This document shows positions 1 to 10,500 of a stretch of DNA of 11,753 nt, one piece after another; positions within the stretch are counted from its first letter, which is position 1, and the number at the start of each line of letters is the position of its first letter. The notes under the pieces were generated by a model. That model ran no database searches, was not told where the DNA came from, and saw nothing but the letters and a program-made list of their open reading frames with translations. The position numbers were made by a program, and so were the translations under genes. The DNA is from Bacilli bacterium (GTDB lineage: Bacteria > Bacillota_I > Bacilli_A > RF39 > UBA660): positions 1-11,753 of the forward strand of contig JAEDJT010000039.1 of assembly GCA_016296185.1 (NCBI GenBank), in the 5' to 3' direction.

Positions 1-1
1 T

Positions 2-940
2 ATTGAATTTGAAGTATTAGAACCAATATTCCAAGAAGATTTTGTTGAAGAATATGTAACTGGTCAAATTGATATTACTAGAATAGGAGAATCATTAATA
101 GGAAACGAACCTAGTGAAGCTGGAGTTCTTGAGATAAATAATAGAATCGCTAGTGTAATGGGAGTAAATGGATTAATAGAGTGGAAATATGGAGATATAA
201 TTTCTGCTGAAAGAATGAATGCTATAAATAAAAATATAGATGATATTTGGGATAGATTAGATACTATTGGTGGTATATTAGATTTAGATGCTTCTAATAT
301 ATCATATGAAGTTAATGGTTTTAAAACTGTTAAAGATGCTTTAGATTCTTTATTTTATGTTCCATTATCGGTTAGTATCTCTATTAATGTAGATAGAACT
401 GTAGAAAAAGGTAGAGTTATTAATGGTTGTGTAATAAGTTGGACATATAATAAAACTACAATTACAGAACAAAGTTTAACTGTTAATAATGTTTCAATAG
501 GAACTTTATCAACAACATTAAAATCATATTCATATACAAATAATATATCAAGTAATACAACTTTTAAAATAACTGGTAAAGATGATAAAAGTAAAACAGC
601 AAGTAGTTCTGTTAGTATTACATATTATAACAGAGTTTATTGGGGAGTATCAAGTTCTACAACATATGATAATAGTTTTATTTTAAATGAGTTAAAAAAT
701 AGTACTTTAAGCGATAGTAAAAATAGAGATATTACGGTAAATGCTGGAGATGGTCAATATATATACTATGCTATACCTTCAAGATTAGGCAACTGTACTT
801 TCTTTGTTGGTGGATTTGAAGGTGGTTTTAGTAAGGTATCAACTATTTCTTTTACTAATAGTTATAACTTTACTGAAAATTATGATATTTATAAAAGTAC
901 AAATGCAAATCTTGGAAATACCACTATTACAATAAAATAG
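2..940 (+). CDS. Phage baseplate/tail-fibre protein, 5'-partial
   Basis: This is probably a structural protein of the tail tip or baseplate. The frame is open from base 2 to the TAG at 938-940 (312 codons visible), while the other two + frames have stops within the first 20 bases. The ATG at 158 has no Shine-Dalgarno sequence and sits inside continuous coding sequence, so the true start is very likely upstream of the window. Visible codons 61-83 hold WKYGDIISAERMNAINKN, a motif I know from tail proteins of Bacillota phages. Next come a short helical segment ending in TVKDALDSLF and an Ig-like beta domain (about codons 118-207). The C-terminal beta domain (about 208-312) has NRVYWG, GDGQYIYYAIP, GGFEGGF and a final NLGNTTITIK. 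This last domain recurs at the ends of phage tail proteins and probably folds as a receptor-binding or trimerising tip. Family role is recognition; exact function is inferred. Confidence 0.8.
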   Translation: MEFEVLEPIFQEDFVEEYVTGQIDITRIGESLIGNEPSEAGVLEINNRIASVMGVNGLIEWKYGDIISAERMNAINKNIDDIWDRLDTIGGILDLDASNISYEVNGFKTVKDALDSLFYVPLSVSISINVDRTVEKGRVINGCVISWTYNKTTITEQSLTVNNVSIGTLSTTLKSYSYTNNISSNTTFKITGKDDKSKTASSSVSITYYNRVYWGVSSSTTYDNSFILNELKNSTLSDSKNRDITVNAGDGQYIYYAIPSRLGNCTFFVGGFEGGFSKVSTISFTNSYNFTENYDIYKSTNANLGNTTITIK

Positions 941-941
941 A

Positions 942-949
942 AAAGGTGG
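942..949 (+). promoter_or_regulatory. Shine-Dalgarno site for the LLEDG-repeat protein
   Basis: AAAGGTGG lies 7 bases before the ATG at 957 and fixes that start. It sits in the 16-bp gap after the TAG of the preceding gene, which leaves little room for a promoter or terminator and implies co-transcription. Confidence 0.75.
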
Positions 950-956
950 TGAAGAT

Positions 957-1796
957 ATGGCAGTAACAATTATAGATACTTTAGCACAGAAAAATAATGG
1001 TGAATTTGGTATAGTAGATAGTAACAATATTATTGGTGGTTTCTATCAAACTGATACTTTAGCTGAAAGAGATTCTATACCTATTGCAAGAAGAAAAGAA
1101 GGGATGTTTTGTTGGGTTGGTGGCAATAAAAAGAAAGTTTACCAACTCGTAGATGGTATTGAGAATACTAATTGGATAGAATTTAAATCAGGTACTTCGG
1201 ATGGTAGTGGAAATAGTGGGGGTACTACTATTGATGGGTATGCTCATATATGGGTAGGAGATACTCCACCTGAAGATACTAGTATGATATGGTTAGATAC
1301 TAGTAGTGATGGAATTTTAGACGATGAAACAGATATAGATACAGTCAATAAATTATTAAAAAGAATGGCTGAAATGGAAAATACAATAATAAAACTTACT
1401 AAAAGAATAGAGGATTTAGAAAAAGGAATTGTAATACCGCCTACACCTACTCCTACAGTTGAAGAAGTTATATTATTAGAAGATGGAACAGAAATATTAT
1501 TAGAAGACGGAACTAATTTATTATTAGAAAATGGTACTTCTAATATATCAGAAGAAGTTATATTATTGGAAGATGGAACAGAAATATTATTAGAAGATGG
1601 AACTAATTTATTATTAGAAAATAGTGCTTCTAGTACATCAGAAGAAGTTATATTATTGGAAGATGGTACAGAAATATTATTAGAAGACGGAACTAATTTA
1701 TTATTAGAGTTACAACCAAGTTCTAAAAAAACAATTTTATTAGAAGATAATACTCCAATTTTATTAGAAGATAATAACGAATTATTATTGGAGTAG
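957..1796 (+). CDS. Tail-fibre-like protein with LLEDG tandem repeats
   Basis: This is a 279-aa probable virion protein, likely a tail-fibre stalk or connector. Residues 1-76 (FGIVDSNNIIGGF, TLAERDSIP, RRKEGMFCWV, then a YQL...NW pattern) match a module I recognise from tail proteins of gut phages. A Gly/Ser linker (about 79-92) leads to AHIWVGDTPPEDTSMIWLDT (97-116), a short motif also common in phage tail proteins. Residues 123-156 form a likely coiled coil (NKLLKRMAEMENTIIKLTKR), consistent with a trimeric stalk. After a Pro/Thr hinge (PPTPTPT), residues 169-279 consist of four copies of a hydrophobic/acidic repeat built on LLEDG. The tail is strongly acidic and Leu/Ile-rich, so stacked beta-strands are plausible. 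The protein has no signal peptide and no enzymatic motif. The repeat domain's function is unknown. Confidence 0.8.
   Translation: MAVTIIDTLAQKNNGEFGIVDSNNIIGGFYQTDTLAERDSIPIARRKEGMFCWVGGNKKKVYQLVDGIENTNWIEFKSGTSDGSGNSGGTTIDGYAHIWVGDTPPEDTSMIWLDTSSDGILDDETDIDTVNKLLKRMAEMENTIIKLTKRIEDLEKGIVIPPTPTPTVEEVILLEDGTEILLEDGTNLLLENGTSNISEEVILLEDGTEILLEDGTNLLLENSASSTSEEVILLEDGTEILLEDGTNLLLELQPSSKKTILLEDNTPILLEDNNELLLE
1461..1793 (+). repeat. In-frame tandem repeat, ~90-bp unit, four copies
   Basis: Units start at 1461, 1551, 1641 and 1725. The first three share a 23-aa core (EEVILLEDGTEILLEDG, then TNLLLE), joined by linkers of 7, 7 and 5 residues; the fourth is shorter and diverged (ILLEDNTP, ILLEDNNE, LLLE). 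By eye, units 1 and 2 differ at about 6 of 90 bases, and the 69-base cores of units 2 and 3 at about 3. Each core also repeats internally every 8 residues (ILLEDGTE/ILLEDGTN/LLLE). The near-identity at DNA level points to recent duplication or homogenisation, so copy number may vary between related phages. Confidence 0.95.
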
Positions 1797-1803
1797 AAAG
1801 GAG
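1797..1803 (+). promoter_or_regulatory. Shine-Dalgarno site for the metallophosphoesterase gene
   Basis: AAAGGAG begins right after the TAG of the upstream gene and lies 6 bases before the ATG at 1810. The 13-bp gap holds nothing else. Confidence 0.8.
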
Positions 1804-1809
1804 AAAGAA

Positions 1810-4545
1810 ATGGGTAAAAAAATTAGTGAATTAACAGAGGTAACAACAGTTGATACAGCGAATGATTATATTGTTGTACAACGTGGAACTGATAATAAAA
1901 AAATAAAATTAGCTAACGTAACAAGTAGTTCATCAGGAGGAACTGATTTAAGTAGTGTTACAGAAGTTTTAACAGTTAATACTGAAAACGATTATGTTAT
2001 TATACAACGTGATGGAGATGCTAAAAAAATAAAAATAGCTAAAATGATGGGTTCAACTAATGTTGGTGAAAATTATATAGATTTAAAATCATATGAAGAC
2101 AATAAAGAATATAGATTAATAATAAATGATGACGGTAAAGTTCAAGTTTTCCCTAAAGAATCATTTACTGGAACTGGATATGCAGAAAATGATAACTTAC
2201 AAGTACCTTTAAAAATGGCTTCTTATGTAGGTAATTCTCAAACAGCATTATCAACAGCTAATAATGGAGGTATTGTAATAAATCAAGTTTATGGTGGTGG
2301 AGATATAGTTCCTACAACAGCAACTACACAACCTCCTAGTGTAAGTCATAGTTTTGTTGAATTATATAATTGTAATACAGTAGATATTAATTTAAAAGGA
2401 TTATATTTACATTATAAAGGTAATGGAGATTCAGTTTGGCAAACATTAGCACTTAGAGGATATCTTCCAGCTCATACTGCTTTCTTAATAAGAGGTAAAC
2501 AACATGCAAATATGTTTAGTGATTTAGTAAGATGTAAAATATATGATTATGACCAAGAATGGATAGATTCACAAGGGAAACCTATTGCATTTAGTAAAGA
2601 TGGTATGTCAATGTATTTATCTACTAGTGAAACAGCTCCAGGTGTAAATGATAATCCAGTAAGATATTTAATAACAACAGATGGAACAGGAGTTTCTACA
2701 TTATCTTATATTAATGGATTTTATGTAGATTTATTGGGAGCTGGTAGTGCTGATGGAGTTAAAAACCCTTCAGCTTATGAAAAATTCTATTGGAATTGCA
2801 TGGATAAAGATACATCTATAAGAAGAATAGACTTTTATAATAATAAAAATAATAAATATGATGCTATACCTATTGATTATAAAACTTGTAATATAGACCA
2901 TTATAGACCTAGAAGTTTAAAAGATGGTATTTGGGATAATAATTGCGATAAAATACAACCAAATCCAAATATACCAAATTTAATTAATATAAATTTTGGA
3001 GAAACTACTACAACTAGAATGTTTACATGGCAATCAATGGTTACAACTAATGGGGTAGTTAAATATAGAAGAATAAAAAATGCAAGTGGAACTGATGTAT
3101 CAGAATCATGGAATGAAGTAGAATCAAGTAAAGAGATAGTAAACAATCATAATATATTTATGACTATACATAGAGCTAAAATAGAAAATTTAACTCCTGG
3201 TTTATATGAATATAAATGTGGAGAACCTGGATATTGGTCAGATATAGAAATGCTAGAAGTAAAAGAATATAATGATAGTAGTAATATTAGAATATTAATA
3301 ACAACTGACCAACAAGGATTTACTGAAAAAGAATATGATGCTTGGGACACTTGTGTTAAAGCTATGAGAACAATAGATGGATTTTATAATAGTTATGGAT
3401 TACCTAATTTTGACTTACATATAAATTTAGGAGATATATCACAAAATGCTAGTAACTTATTTGAATGGTTATATTATAATAAACATGCAAAAGAATTTAC
3501 TGCTAATTTACCACATCATACTACTTGTGGTAATAATGACCTAGTAGAAAAGAAATATGGTTTTGCTTACGAACATTATATAACATTTGAAAATTCTCCA
3601 AAATTAAATGATTATCATAAAGATGTTCAAGCTACCAAAGATTCTCCTATGGTATCAACTTATTCTTTTGATATAGGCTTCACTCATTTTATTTGTTTAA
3701 ATTCAAATGATGAACAAATGTATAGTGAATATGGTGTAGATAAAGCAGAATTTTTATTAAAACAAGCATATTTCTTAGATAGAGATTTATGGAAAGTAAG
3801 TAAGAGAAGTGTTAAACCTAAATGGGTTATAGTATATGCTCATTTAAGTCCATTCTCTATAACTAGAGCTAAAAGATTACAACATTGGATTCCTATATTA
3901 GAAAAGTATGGAGTTGACTTATTCTTATGTGGACATAATCATACTTATAATAGAAGTATACCTATTAAATGTGGATATGAAAAGAGTACTTATTCAGACA
4001 TGATAAGTGAAGCTAATTATAATACTTATGTTCCTAAAAGTGGAACAACTTATAAAGTAGTAAATGAAACAACACTTAATGGTAGTGATATAAATAGGTC
4101 AGCAAATCTTTCTCAAGGAGTATATTATATATTATATCAAGCAAGTGCTTCTAAAATATCTGGTAAAGAAAAAGCTATTGATATGAGTGTATTAACTTTA
4201 CAAGATAGTAATGGTAATACTTTAACAAGTGGTGCAGAATATACTAAACACTTTAAAGAAGGTACTAATAGACCTTGGTGGTATGAATATACTGGAGCCT
4301 TACCAAAACAACCTTCTATTGGAACATTAGATATTACAGCTAGTTCAATAAGTATGAAAATGAGTTATGTTGATGCTGTTGTTTCAACAGATAAAGAAAC
4401 AGGAGTTCTTACTGTAAATAAATATAATCCAGCTACGAATGTAGTTAAAGATTATGATACATTTACAATAAACTATTCTGATAGAAATCCAGCTTATAGA
4501 ACTGGAGTATCTGCTCCTTATTACACAGAAAATGCAGATTATTAA
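1810..4545 (+). CDS. Tail-associated lamin-tail-like/metallophosphoesterase protein
   Basis: This 911-aa protein probably sits on the tail and hydrolyses a phosphoester; the substrate is unknown. Residues 4-80 carry two copies of a short motif (TEV..V.T.NDY...QR...KKIK.A) typical of phage tail proteins. Residues 153 to about 345 resemble a lamin-tail domain: GGIVINQVYGGGD, SFVELYNCN, a hydrophobic GLYLHY strand, then VDLLGAGSADG. From about 390 to 485 is an Ig-like domain as found before purple acid phosphatases. From about 492 the metallophosphoesterase motifs follow in order: TTDQQG (D500), NLGDISQN (D542), CGNNDL (N575), VYAHLSPFS (H678) and GHNHTYNRS (H709, H711). The usual GNHD/E reads GNND, so the customary catalytic His is Asn576; predicted metal ligands remain. 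A beta-rich C-terminus runs from about 735 to 911. No signal peptide is visible, which fits a virion part. It could act on teichoic acids, nucleotides or phosphoproteins; none is shown. Confidence 0.82.
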   Translation: MGKKISELTEVTTVDTANDYIVVQRGTDNKKIKLANVTSSSSGGTDLSSVTEVLTVNTENDYVIIQRDGDAKKIKIAKMMGSTNVGENYIDLKSYEDNKEYRLIINDDGKVQVFPKESFTGTGYAENDNLQVPLKMASYVGNSQTALSTANNGGIVINQVYGGGDIVPTTATTQPPSVSHSFVELYNCNTVDINLKGLYLHYKGNGDSVWQTLALRGYLPAHTAFLIRGKQHANMFSDLVRCKIYDYDQEWIDSQGKPIAFSKDGMSMYLSTSETAPGVNDNPVRYLITTDGTGVSTLSYINGFYVDLLGAGSADGVKNPSAYEKFYWNCMDKDTSIRRIDFYNNKNNKYDAIPIDYKTCNIDHYRPRSLKDGIWDNNCDKIQPNPNIPNLININFGETTTTRMFTWQSMVTTNGVVKYRRIKNASGTDVSESWNEVESSKEIVNNHNIFMTIHRAKIENLTPGLYEYKCGEPGYWSDIEMLEVKEYNDSSNIRILITTDQQGFTEKEYDAWDTCVKAMRTIDGFYNSYGLPNFDLHINLGDISQNASNLFEWLYYNKHAKEFTANLPHHTTCGNNDLVEKKYGFAYEHYITFENSPKLNDYHKDVQATKDSPMVSTYSFDIGFTHFICLNSNDEQMYSEYGVDKAEFLLKQAYFLDRDLWKVSKRSVKPKWVIVYAHLSPFSITRAKRLQHWIPILEKYGVDLFLCGHNHTYNRSIPIKCGYEKSTYSDMISEANYNTYVPKSGTTYKVVNETTLNGSDINRSANLSQGVYYILYQASASKISGKEKAIDMSVLTLQDSNGNTLTSGAEYTKHFKEGTNRPWWYEYTGALPKQPSIGTLDITASSISMKMSYVDAVVSTDKETGVLTVNKYNPATNVVKDYDTFTINYSDRNPAYRTGVSAPYYTENADY
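1834..2046 (+). repeat. Two-copy N-terminal protein repeat
   Basis: Codons 9-37 (1834-1920) and 51-79 (1960-2046) of the metallophosphoesterase gene encode two 29-residue copies, with 17 identical residues by my alignment (TEV..V.T.NDY...QR...D.KKIK.A). A Ser/Gly linker separates them. This motif often stands alone at the N-terminus of phage tail proteins and may be an attachment or trimerisation element. Confidence 0.8.
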
Positions 4546-4550
4546 AGGGG
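4544..4550 (+). promoter_or_regulatory. Shine-Dalgarno site that decides the CotH-like gene start
   Basis: AAAGGGG overlaps the TAA of the preceding gene and lies 8 bases before the ATG at 4559. An earlier ATG at 4551 directly abuts it, too close for normal initiation and in a frame that does not give this protein. Confidence 0.75.
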
Positions 4551-4558
4551 ATGATTAA

Positions 4559-7500
4559 ATGTCTTTTAAAAGATGTATTCAAAAAGACGGTAAAGATGTT
4601 TGGGTTGAAGTTGCTGGGTCTGGTGGAGCTTTTGATACAGGTGAAGCAGTTAATGTTCATATTGCAGATACATCTGATAGATTTGATAGCACAAATGTTG
4701 AAGGAGCTTTAAACGAGTTATCTTTAGGATTAGAAAGTATTAATGATGATTTAATAAATCATAAAAATAATTCAAGTATACATGGTGGAGGTGGTGGTGG
4801 CTCTATGCCAACCATCACTTCTGATTTTACTATAACTAAATCAGATGGAATTAGTCCAATAGAAATACCTATATTTTTTACTTCACCAGCATTAGGCGAA
4901 GGTATTGCTTATGTATTAATAAGTAACGTTGAGGTTGCTACTCAAAAAATACAACAAGGTAATAATACTATAAAAGTTCCACCTTTAGGAGCAGGTAAAA
5001 ATATTGTTGTATCAATATATATAAAAGATAGAGCAGGTATGCTATCTAACCAATTAAACTGGACGGTAACTAGTGGTGGTATCAGCTTGACTATGCTTAC
5101 TGATACTGAAGCAAGTTATGGAGTTACAAGTAGAATAGTTTTAGCATATACTATAACTTGTATGACTGGCGAAGATATATTTGTTTATTTTAATATAGAT
5201 GGTACAGAATATGAAACAAAAGGGACAAATGGATACAATAACTATGAAATAACAGGTTTAACTACTGGAGTTCATAAAATAGAATATTGGGCTGTCTCAG
5301 GAGAGTATGCAACAAAAAAAGCTGGATTCACATTAATAGTTGTAAGTAAAGATACAATAATTATTTCAACTGATTTTGATTCAGAAGCCGAATATGAAAG
5401 TGGTATTCCAATAAGCATTCCATATAGAATTGGGGTAGATAGAAATGAAGATTTTACAGTCAATATGTATATTAATGGTGAATTAAATAAAACAGTAGTT
5501 ACAAGACCAGCTTCTTTATATTGGACTATTTCTTATTTAGATGCTGGAACTTATACTTTAAAAATCGAAGCACTTAACGAAACTTTAGGTATGAGTAATT
5601 ATATAGAATTTGAATGTAAAGTTGTGCAAGGTGAATATACAAAAGTACAACCAGTAATAGATGGTTCTTTATTAGCGTGGTTTGATGCTACCGAAAGAAC
5701 AAATAGTGATACAGATAGAGAAATATGGACAGATAAAATAAGAGGAAATATAGGAAGATTATATAATTTCAACTATGGTTCAAATGGTTGGATTAAACAA
5801 GAAGGTAAAGATATAAGTGAATTAGTTATGAATGGTACTTGTTATGTCGAAATAGATATGACACCTTTTGCCGATAACTTTAAAAATGGAGGAACAATAG
5901 AGTTAGTATTTAAAACTAGAGATGTAGGTAATTCGGGAGCTAGAGTTTTAGATATTACAGATGAAAAATCCCCATATAAAGGGGTTTATATAGATACAAG
6001 AGAAGCATATTTATCTACGGCTAACCAATCTATAAATGCTTCTATTGGAGAAGATGAATATATACAAGTTATGTATGATATAGATAGAATAAATAAATAT
6101 TGTCATGTTATAGTAAATGGAGTAATCACTAAATCATGTAAATTAAGTGATATTGGTTCAGGTACTTCAGCTATTTTAGAATCAATAGAGCATACTAAAA
6201 AGATTTATTTAAACTCTAAAAAAGGAACAGGCGATTTTGGTTCTTGTGAAATAACTCATTTTAGAATATATGACAGAAACTTAACATTAGATGAAATATT
6301 ACAAAATTTCTTATCAAACTTTGATGATTTAAAAATCCAAAAAGAAAAATCAGACTTTAATAACCCAGCAAAAAATATTATGCCTATAATGAACATTACA
6401 TGCGACCAAGCATCTTTTGACACAATGACAGATGTAAATAAAGTAGAAGTATCTATGACATATACTTCTCCTAATGCAGATTTATATGGTGAAACATTGG
6501 TTGATGCTACAAATTGTTTAATGTATTGGCAAGGTACTTCTTCAGTTGGGTATAATATACATAACTTTAACTTATTATTAAGAGATAGTAATAGACAGGA
6601 AATTATGTATAGCCCTTATAAAAATGTTATGCCACAATCTTTATTCTGTTTAAAAGCAAATTTAATGGAATCTACAAATGCTCATAACGTTGGACTTGCT
6701 TCTTATGTTCACACTTATTTATATTCAACATTAAATCCAGCTCAAAAAGTTGACCCAAGAGTAAGTAGAGCTATACATGGTTTTCCATTCTTACTTTATA
6801 TAAATGGAGTATTACAAGGAGTATATGATTTCAACTTAGATAGATTTTCAACTAAAGCATATGGTTATGAATTAGAAGAATTTAAAGATACTTGTAGAGT
6901 ATATGAAGTTTCTGCCAATACTAACCATACAGCTGGAGCTTTTATACCTTGGAGTGCTGATAGTGGTGTAGATGAATGGACATGGTATAAAAATGACTTT
7001 AGTGGTATATATCCAGTAAGTATTCAAAATGCAATAAATGATGATTTCTCAGCTTTAAAAAACTTGATAACATTTGTACATGATTCTACTGATGAAGTTT
7101 TCACAACTGAATTTGCTACATATTTTGACAAAGAATCTGTAATAAGATATTATATATTTGTTATGGCACTTGGACTTGTCGATTCACTTGGTAAGAATAT
7201 GAAATTATGTACTTACGATGGAGTTAAATGGGAAATACAAGTATATGACTGCGATACAGCTTTTGGGTTAGATAATACAGGTGCGTTAAAATATGATGTT
7301 GATATAGAAGTTGACCCAGAACATTTCAATACAGCTGATTCAGTTCTTTGGAGTAGGGTTAGAGAATTATTTTTTAATGATATAGTAGCAGAATATAATA
7401 ATATGAGAAATAATAACCTAACACCAGAGAAAATTTATGAATGTATATTTACTAACCAAATAGAAAAAATACCTGAAAGTCAATACAACTTCAGTACACA

Positions 7501-10500
7501 AAAGAAATATTTGGATACTGGAGAATATATTATGATGTCTAATGGTAATAGATATTATAATTTAAAAAGATGGATAAAAGAAAGATTTATTTATTGTGAT
7601 ACATTATTTAATTATACTCCTACAACTGCAAGATATATAACTTTACGTTCTGGAGTTGAAGGTTCAACTTATCTTGATATACAAACATATTATCCTATGT
7701 ATGTTACAGTAGAATGGAGAAATCAAGCTGATGGTAGTGGTCGCCAAACTCTTAAAGTAGGAAGAAATGAAACGGTTAGATTTAATGGTGTAGTACAAGC
7801 AAAAGACCAAGAGGTTATGATTTATGGTGCTGAACATTTAAAGAATTTAGGAAGAATGGATGGTTTTAAACCTCGACATCTATTATTAAATAATGCTTAT
7901 AGGTTGACCTCAGTTGAATGCCCAAATAATACAGAATTAATAAATATACAAATGGAACAATGTTCTTATTTACAAAGGATTGATTTAAGAGGTTGTAGTA
8001 GTTTAGGTTCATTATCAAGTTCACAAGTTTTAGATGTAAGTGGTTGTAGTAATTTAAGATATTTAAATACTTATGGTACAATAATAACTTCTATTAATAC
8101 AAATCAAATGGGAGGAAATTTAGTTGAAATATATATACCAAAAACATTACAAACCTTATCATTAAAAAATCAATATAGCTTAGAAATAATAGGGCTACCT
8201 TCATCTGATTATTTAACTAATTCAAGACTTCGACAATTAAAAAGTAGTGCAAGTAATCTAGCTTCATTTTCATTAATAAATTGTCCTAAAGTAAAAAGAT
8301 TAACTAGAGCTACTTCATTTAATATAAATGGAAATTTTTATGATAAATACGGAAATGAAAGAAGAAATAGTGAAATTTCATCATTGGATAATACTTCAGA
8401 ATGGAATAATTTAATGTTATGGGGAAATGGTTTAGCAAATGCTAATGAAATATATATAGAAAATAGTTGTCATGATATTACTTCTATGAGTTTTAGATGT
8501 ACGGTTAATTTACAATATTTAACATTAAGAAATTTACCTAATTTAAAAACTGTAATGTTAGGAGCTAATTGTAACGGAAATAGATGGAATAATGAAAGCA
8601 ATAATTATCAAGCTGATAGACTAGATGTAAAAGGGGAATTTGATTGGGAAAATTTTGTTATAAAAGATTGCCCTAATATAGAAAATTTTCATATACACGA
8701 AATGTATTCATGTTGGGATAATAATGAATACAATAACTATGACTTTTTTAATTTTAAAGAAGGAACTAATTCTATAAATTTAGCTGAAAAATTTCCTAGT
8801 TTAAAAAGATTTGAATGTAATTTAGCAACTCAAAATATCCATCAATTTATCTTACCACAATCTTTAGAATCATTTATAAATTTATCATGGCATAATCATT
8901 ATAATGAAGGATATCCTCTTGAATGGGTAATAGAAAAATATAATATAGACAGTATTTATTTTGATGGAGAACATACAGAAGATTATGTAGGTGTAGATTT
9001 AGGAAATCATCCTATGAAAGATGTTAGAATTACAGCTCCTTATTCTACTGAAATGATAGGATTAAATATAAAAAATGATTGGGTTAATCCTGTATTTAAT
9101 AGTTATAAATCAGATGGGCATGAGACAAGACCATCTGTAATTCCTTATGGTAAAATAGATGTATCAGAATTTAAATGGAGAAGAGTATCTTCATGGTTTG
9201 CTTATATAGATTTTACTCAAGGCAACTGTGAAATTATATATCCAACTAACTGGGATACTTTTTTAAAAAATATTGAATATGCCGATACTATGTTTTATCA
9301 TTGTGTAAATCCTGATTTTACATGGGAATTTGCTATGAAATTTTTTGGAAAAATAAATGATGTTAATGCTTTAAATAACATGTATGCTTATGCACAATTA
9401 AAAGAGCAAATAGATTTTGAAACAGATGGCGTTGAAATGATTTCATCTCGACAGGCTTTTTATTATAATTATAATAGTAATCCATTAAGAGGTACTAATT
9501 TAAAATATGTAAAAAGTTTAACTCTAACTGGAACTGATGGATGTATGGGATTATTTAGAGGGTGTACTAGTCTAATAAAAGTTGGAGATTGTATATTTAG
9601 TGGTTCTAATAATAATTGGAATGGATGTGAAAGTTTATTTGCATATTGTTCAAATTTAGAAGAAGTTGGGAATATAACTTCTTATAGGAATGGAGAAAAA
9701 GGAAGAGCAACAAGTACATGGGGTATGTTTAGAGATTGTCAAAAGTTAACAAAAATTGGAACATTTGATTTAGCTTCTAATAATGCTCAAGAAATGTATA
9801 AAAATTGCATTAGCTTAACAGATGACGGTATCAATGTACCTAACACATCTTATACAACAAGTGCTTGGGGGATGTTTTATAATTGTAATAGATTAAGGAA
9901 TTCACCTATAACTGATTATAGTAGTATGCAGAATATTAGTGATATGTATAGACAGTGTTATAATTTGCAAACTATTCATTTGGAAGGAATAGATGAAACT
10001 TGTCCCCTTCAACATATGAGTAATATGTTTAGAGATTGCCAAAGTTTAACTTCAATAACTATAAGTGGAAATACTTTACCAACAGGATTAAGAGATATGA
10101 GTGGTATATATGCTAATTGTTATAATTTAAAAAATGTAATACCTATTCCTACTGATTTTAGTTATGATGTAAATATGTCTAGTGCTTGTAGTAGATGTTA
10201 TAGTTTAACAGATAAAACAATATATAAAGAAATACCATATAGAGTAACCAATGTTCAATATATGTATGAATATTGTTCTGGGTTATTAAATCCAGTGGTT
10301 AATATTGCTAGTGATAATGTTTATGCTAGAAATATGTTTCAATATTGTAGAAATATGCAAACATTAACTGTTAATTTTAACGGTAGATTATTAAGAAATT
10401 CTCAATATTTTGCACAATATTGTGACAGCTTACAAACAGTTAATTTTAAATTCCCTGAAGCCCTAAGTTATCATGATTATTATCAAACAGGGGTTGAATA

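Noticed and set aside
158..940. Complete gene starting at the ATG at 158
   Set aside because: No Shine-Dalgarno sequence and an uninterrupted open frame to the left edge; treated as an internal Met of a partial gene.
4551..4553. Alternative ATG start for the giant gene
   Set aside because: It directly abuts the AAAGGGG site and is out of frame with the 2140-aa protein.
5966..5988. CCCC...GGGG inverted repeat as a possible terminator
   Set aside because: Only four G-C pairs followed by a mismatch, and it lies inside the coding sequence of the LamG-like domain.
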